This document shows positions 63,854 to 64,000 of a stretch of DNA of 64,000 bases, in pieces. The notes beneath the pieces were generated by a model, which saw only the letters and a program-made list of their open reading frames with translations, made no database searches and was not told where the DNA came from. The stretch lies in contig PAMD01000011.1 in the NCBI GenBank assembly GCA_002707145.1, forward strand, positions 1-64,000. The letters are read 5' to 3'. How positions within the stretch are numbered: the first letter of the stretch is position 1; every line of letters starts with the position of its first letter. Made by a program: the position numbers and the translations under genes. Source of the DNA: Flavobacteriales bacterium. Lineage in GTDB: Bacteria > Bacteroidota > Bacteroidia > Flavobacteriales > UBA7430.

Positions 63854-64000
<147 letters not shown>

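Overview
This is AT-rich DNA (roughly one third G+C by eye) from a member of the Bacteroidota, most likely an uncultivated marine Flavobacteriales. The grounds are several secreted proteins with type IX secretion system (T9SS) C-terminal sorting domains, TonB-dependent receptors with carboxypeptidase-like N-terminal domains, a DUF4249 lipoprotein, the ccmB-ccmC-ccmD-like-ccmE-ccmF order, and promoters of the Bacteroidota type (TTTG, about 19 bp, TAnnTTTG). Few starts show a Shine-Dalgarno sequence. The window is a dense ordinary chromosome segment. I see no insertion sequence, prophage, CRISPR array or rRNA, and one tRNA.

Layout. 1-4.8 kb: tRNA-Asp, aroQ facing away from xerD/xerC across a palindromic promoter region, an MFS transporter, then an mbnP-mbnH pair (copper-binding protein and di-heme peroxidase). 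4.8-8.4 kb: one giant repeat-rich secreted protein. 8.5-12.5 kb (minus): pyrD-hisS-hutH, with hisS and hutH overlapping. 12.6-20.1 kb: cell-surface genes (T9SS type B protein, DUF4249 lipoprotein plus TonB receptor, a second outer-membrane receptor). 20.1-28.5 kb (plus): cytochrome c maturation ccmB-C-D-E-F running into DUF2520, kdsC, a ubiA-family prenyltransferase, maf and a DEAD-box helicase. 28.5-35.5 kb: a small hypothetical gene, a peptidase C26 lipoprotein, and the minus-strand set M43 protease, queE, a PorE-like OmpA protein and HMG-CoA lyase. 35.6-44.5 kb: ftsK, lolA, a UbiA-like membrane protein, gcvP and a T9SS protein. 44.5-47.8 kb: mlaF-mlaE, a 45-residue lipoprotein and a DUF389 protein. 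47.8-57.2 kb (plus): tolC-hlyD, tsaB, gpmI, ftsB-like, mutA-mutB and a hypothetical secreted protein. 57.2-64 kb (minus): a 63-residue membrane protein, murB, moxR, and a guaB-ppiC-lipoprotein-surA run.

The main themes are the cell envelope (LolA, MlaEF, SurA/PpiC chaperones, MurB, FtsK, FtsB, KdsC, TonB receptors, T9SS cargo) and respiration or central metabolism (cytochrome c maturation, GcvP, GpmI, methylmalonyl-CoA mutase, HMG-CoA lyase, HutH). No gene is clearly broken. The observations most worth following are the mbnP-mbnH pair with a T9SS tail on MbnP, a set of five genes whose -7 promoter box lies only 3-5 bases before the start codon (apparent leaderless transcripts), a CxxxY-type CcmE, the hisS-hutH overlap, a thrice-repeated domain in the giant protein, and two small conserved-looking genes. 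I did not find a clearly new defence or mobile system.
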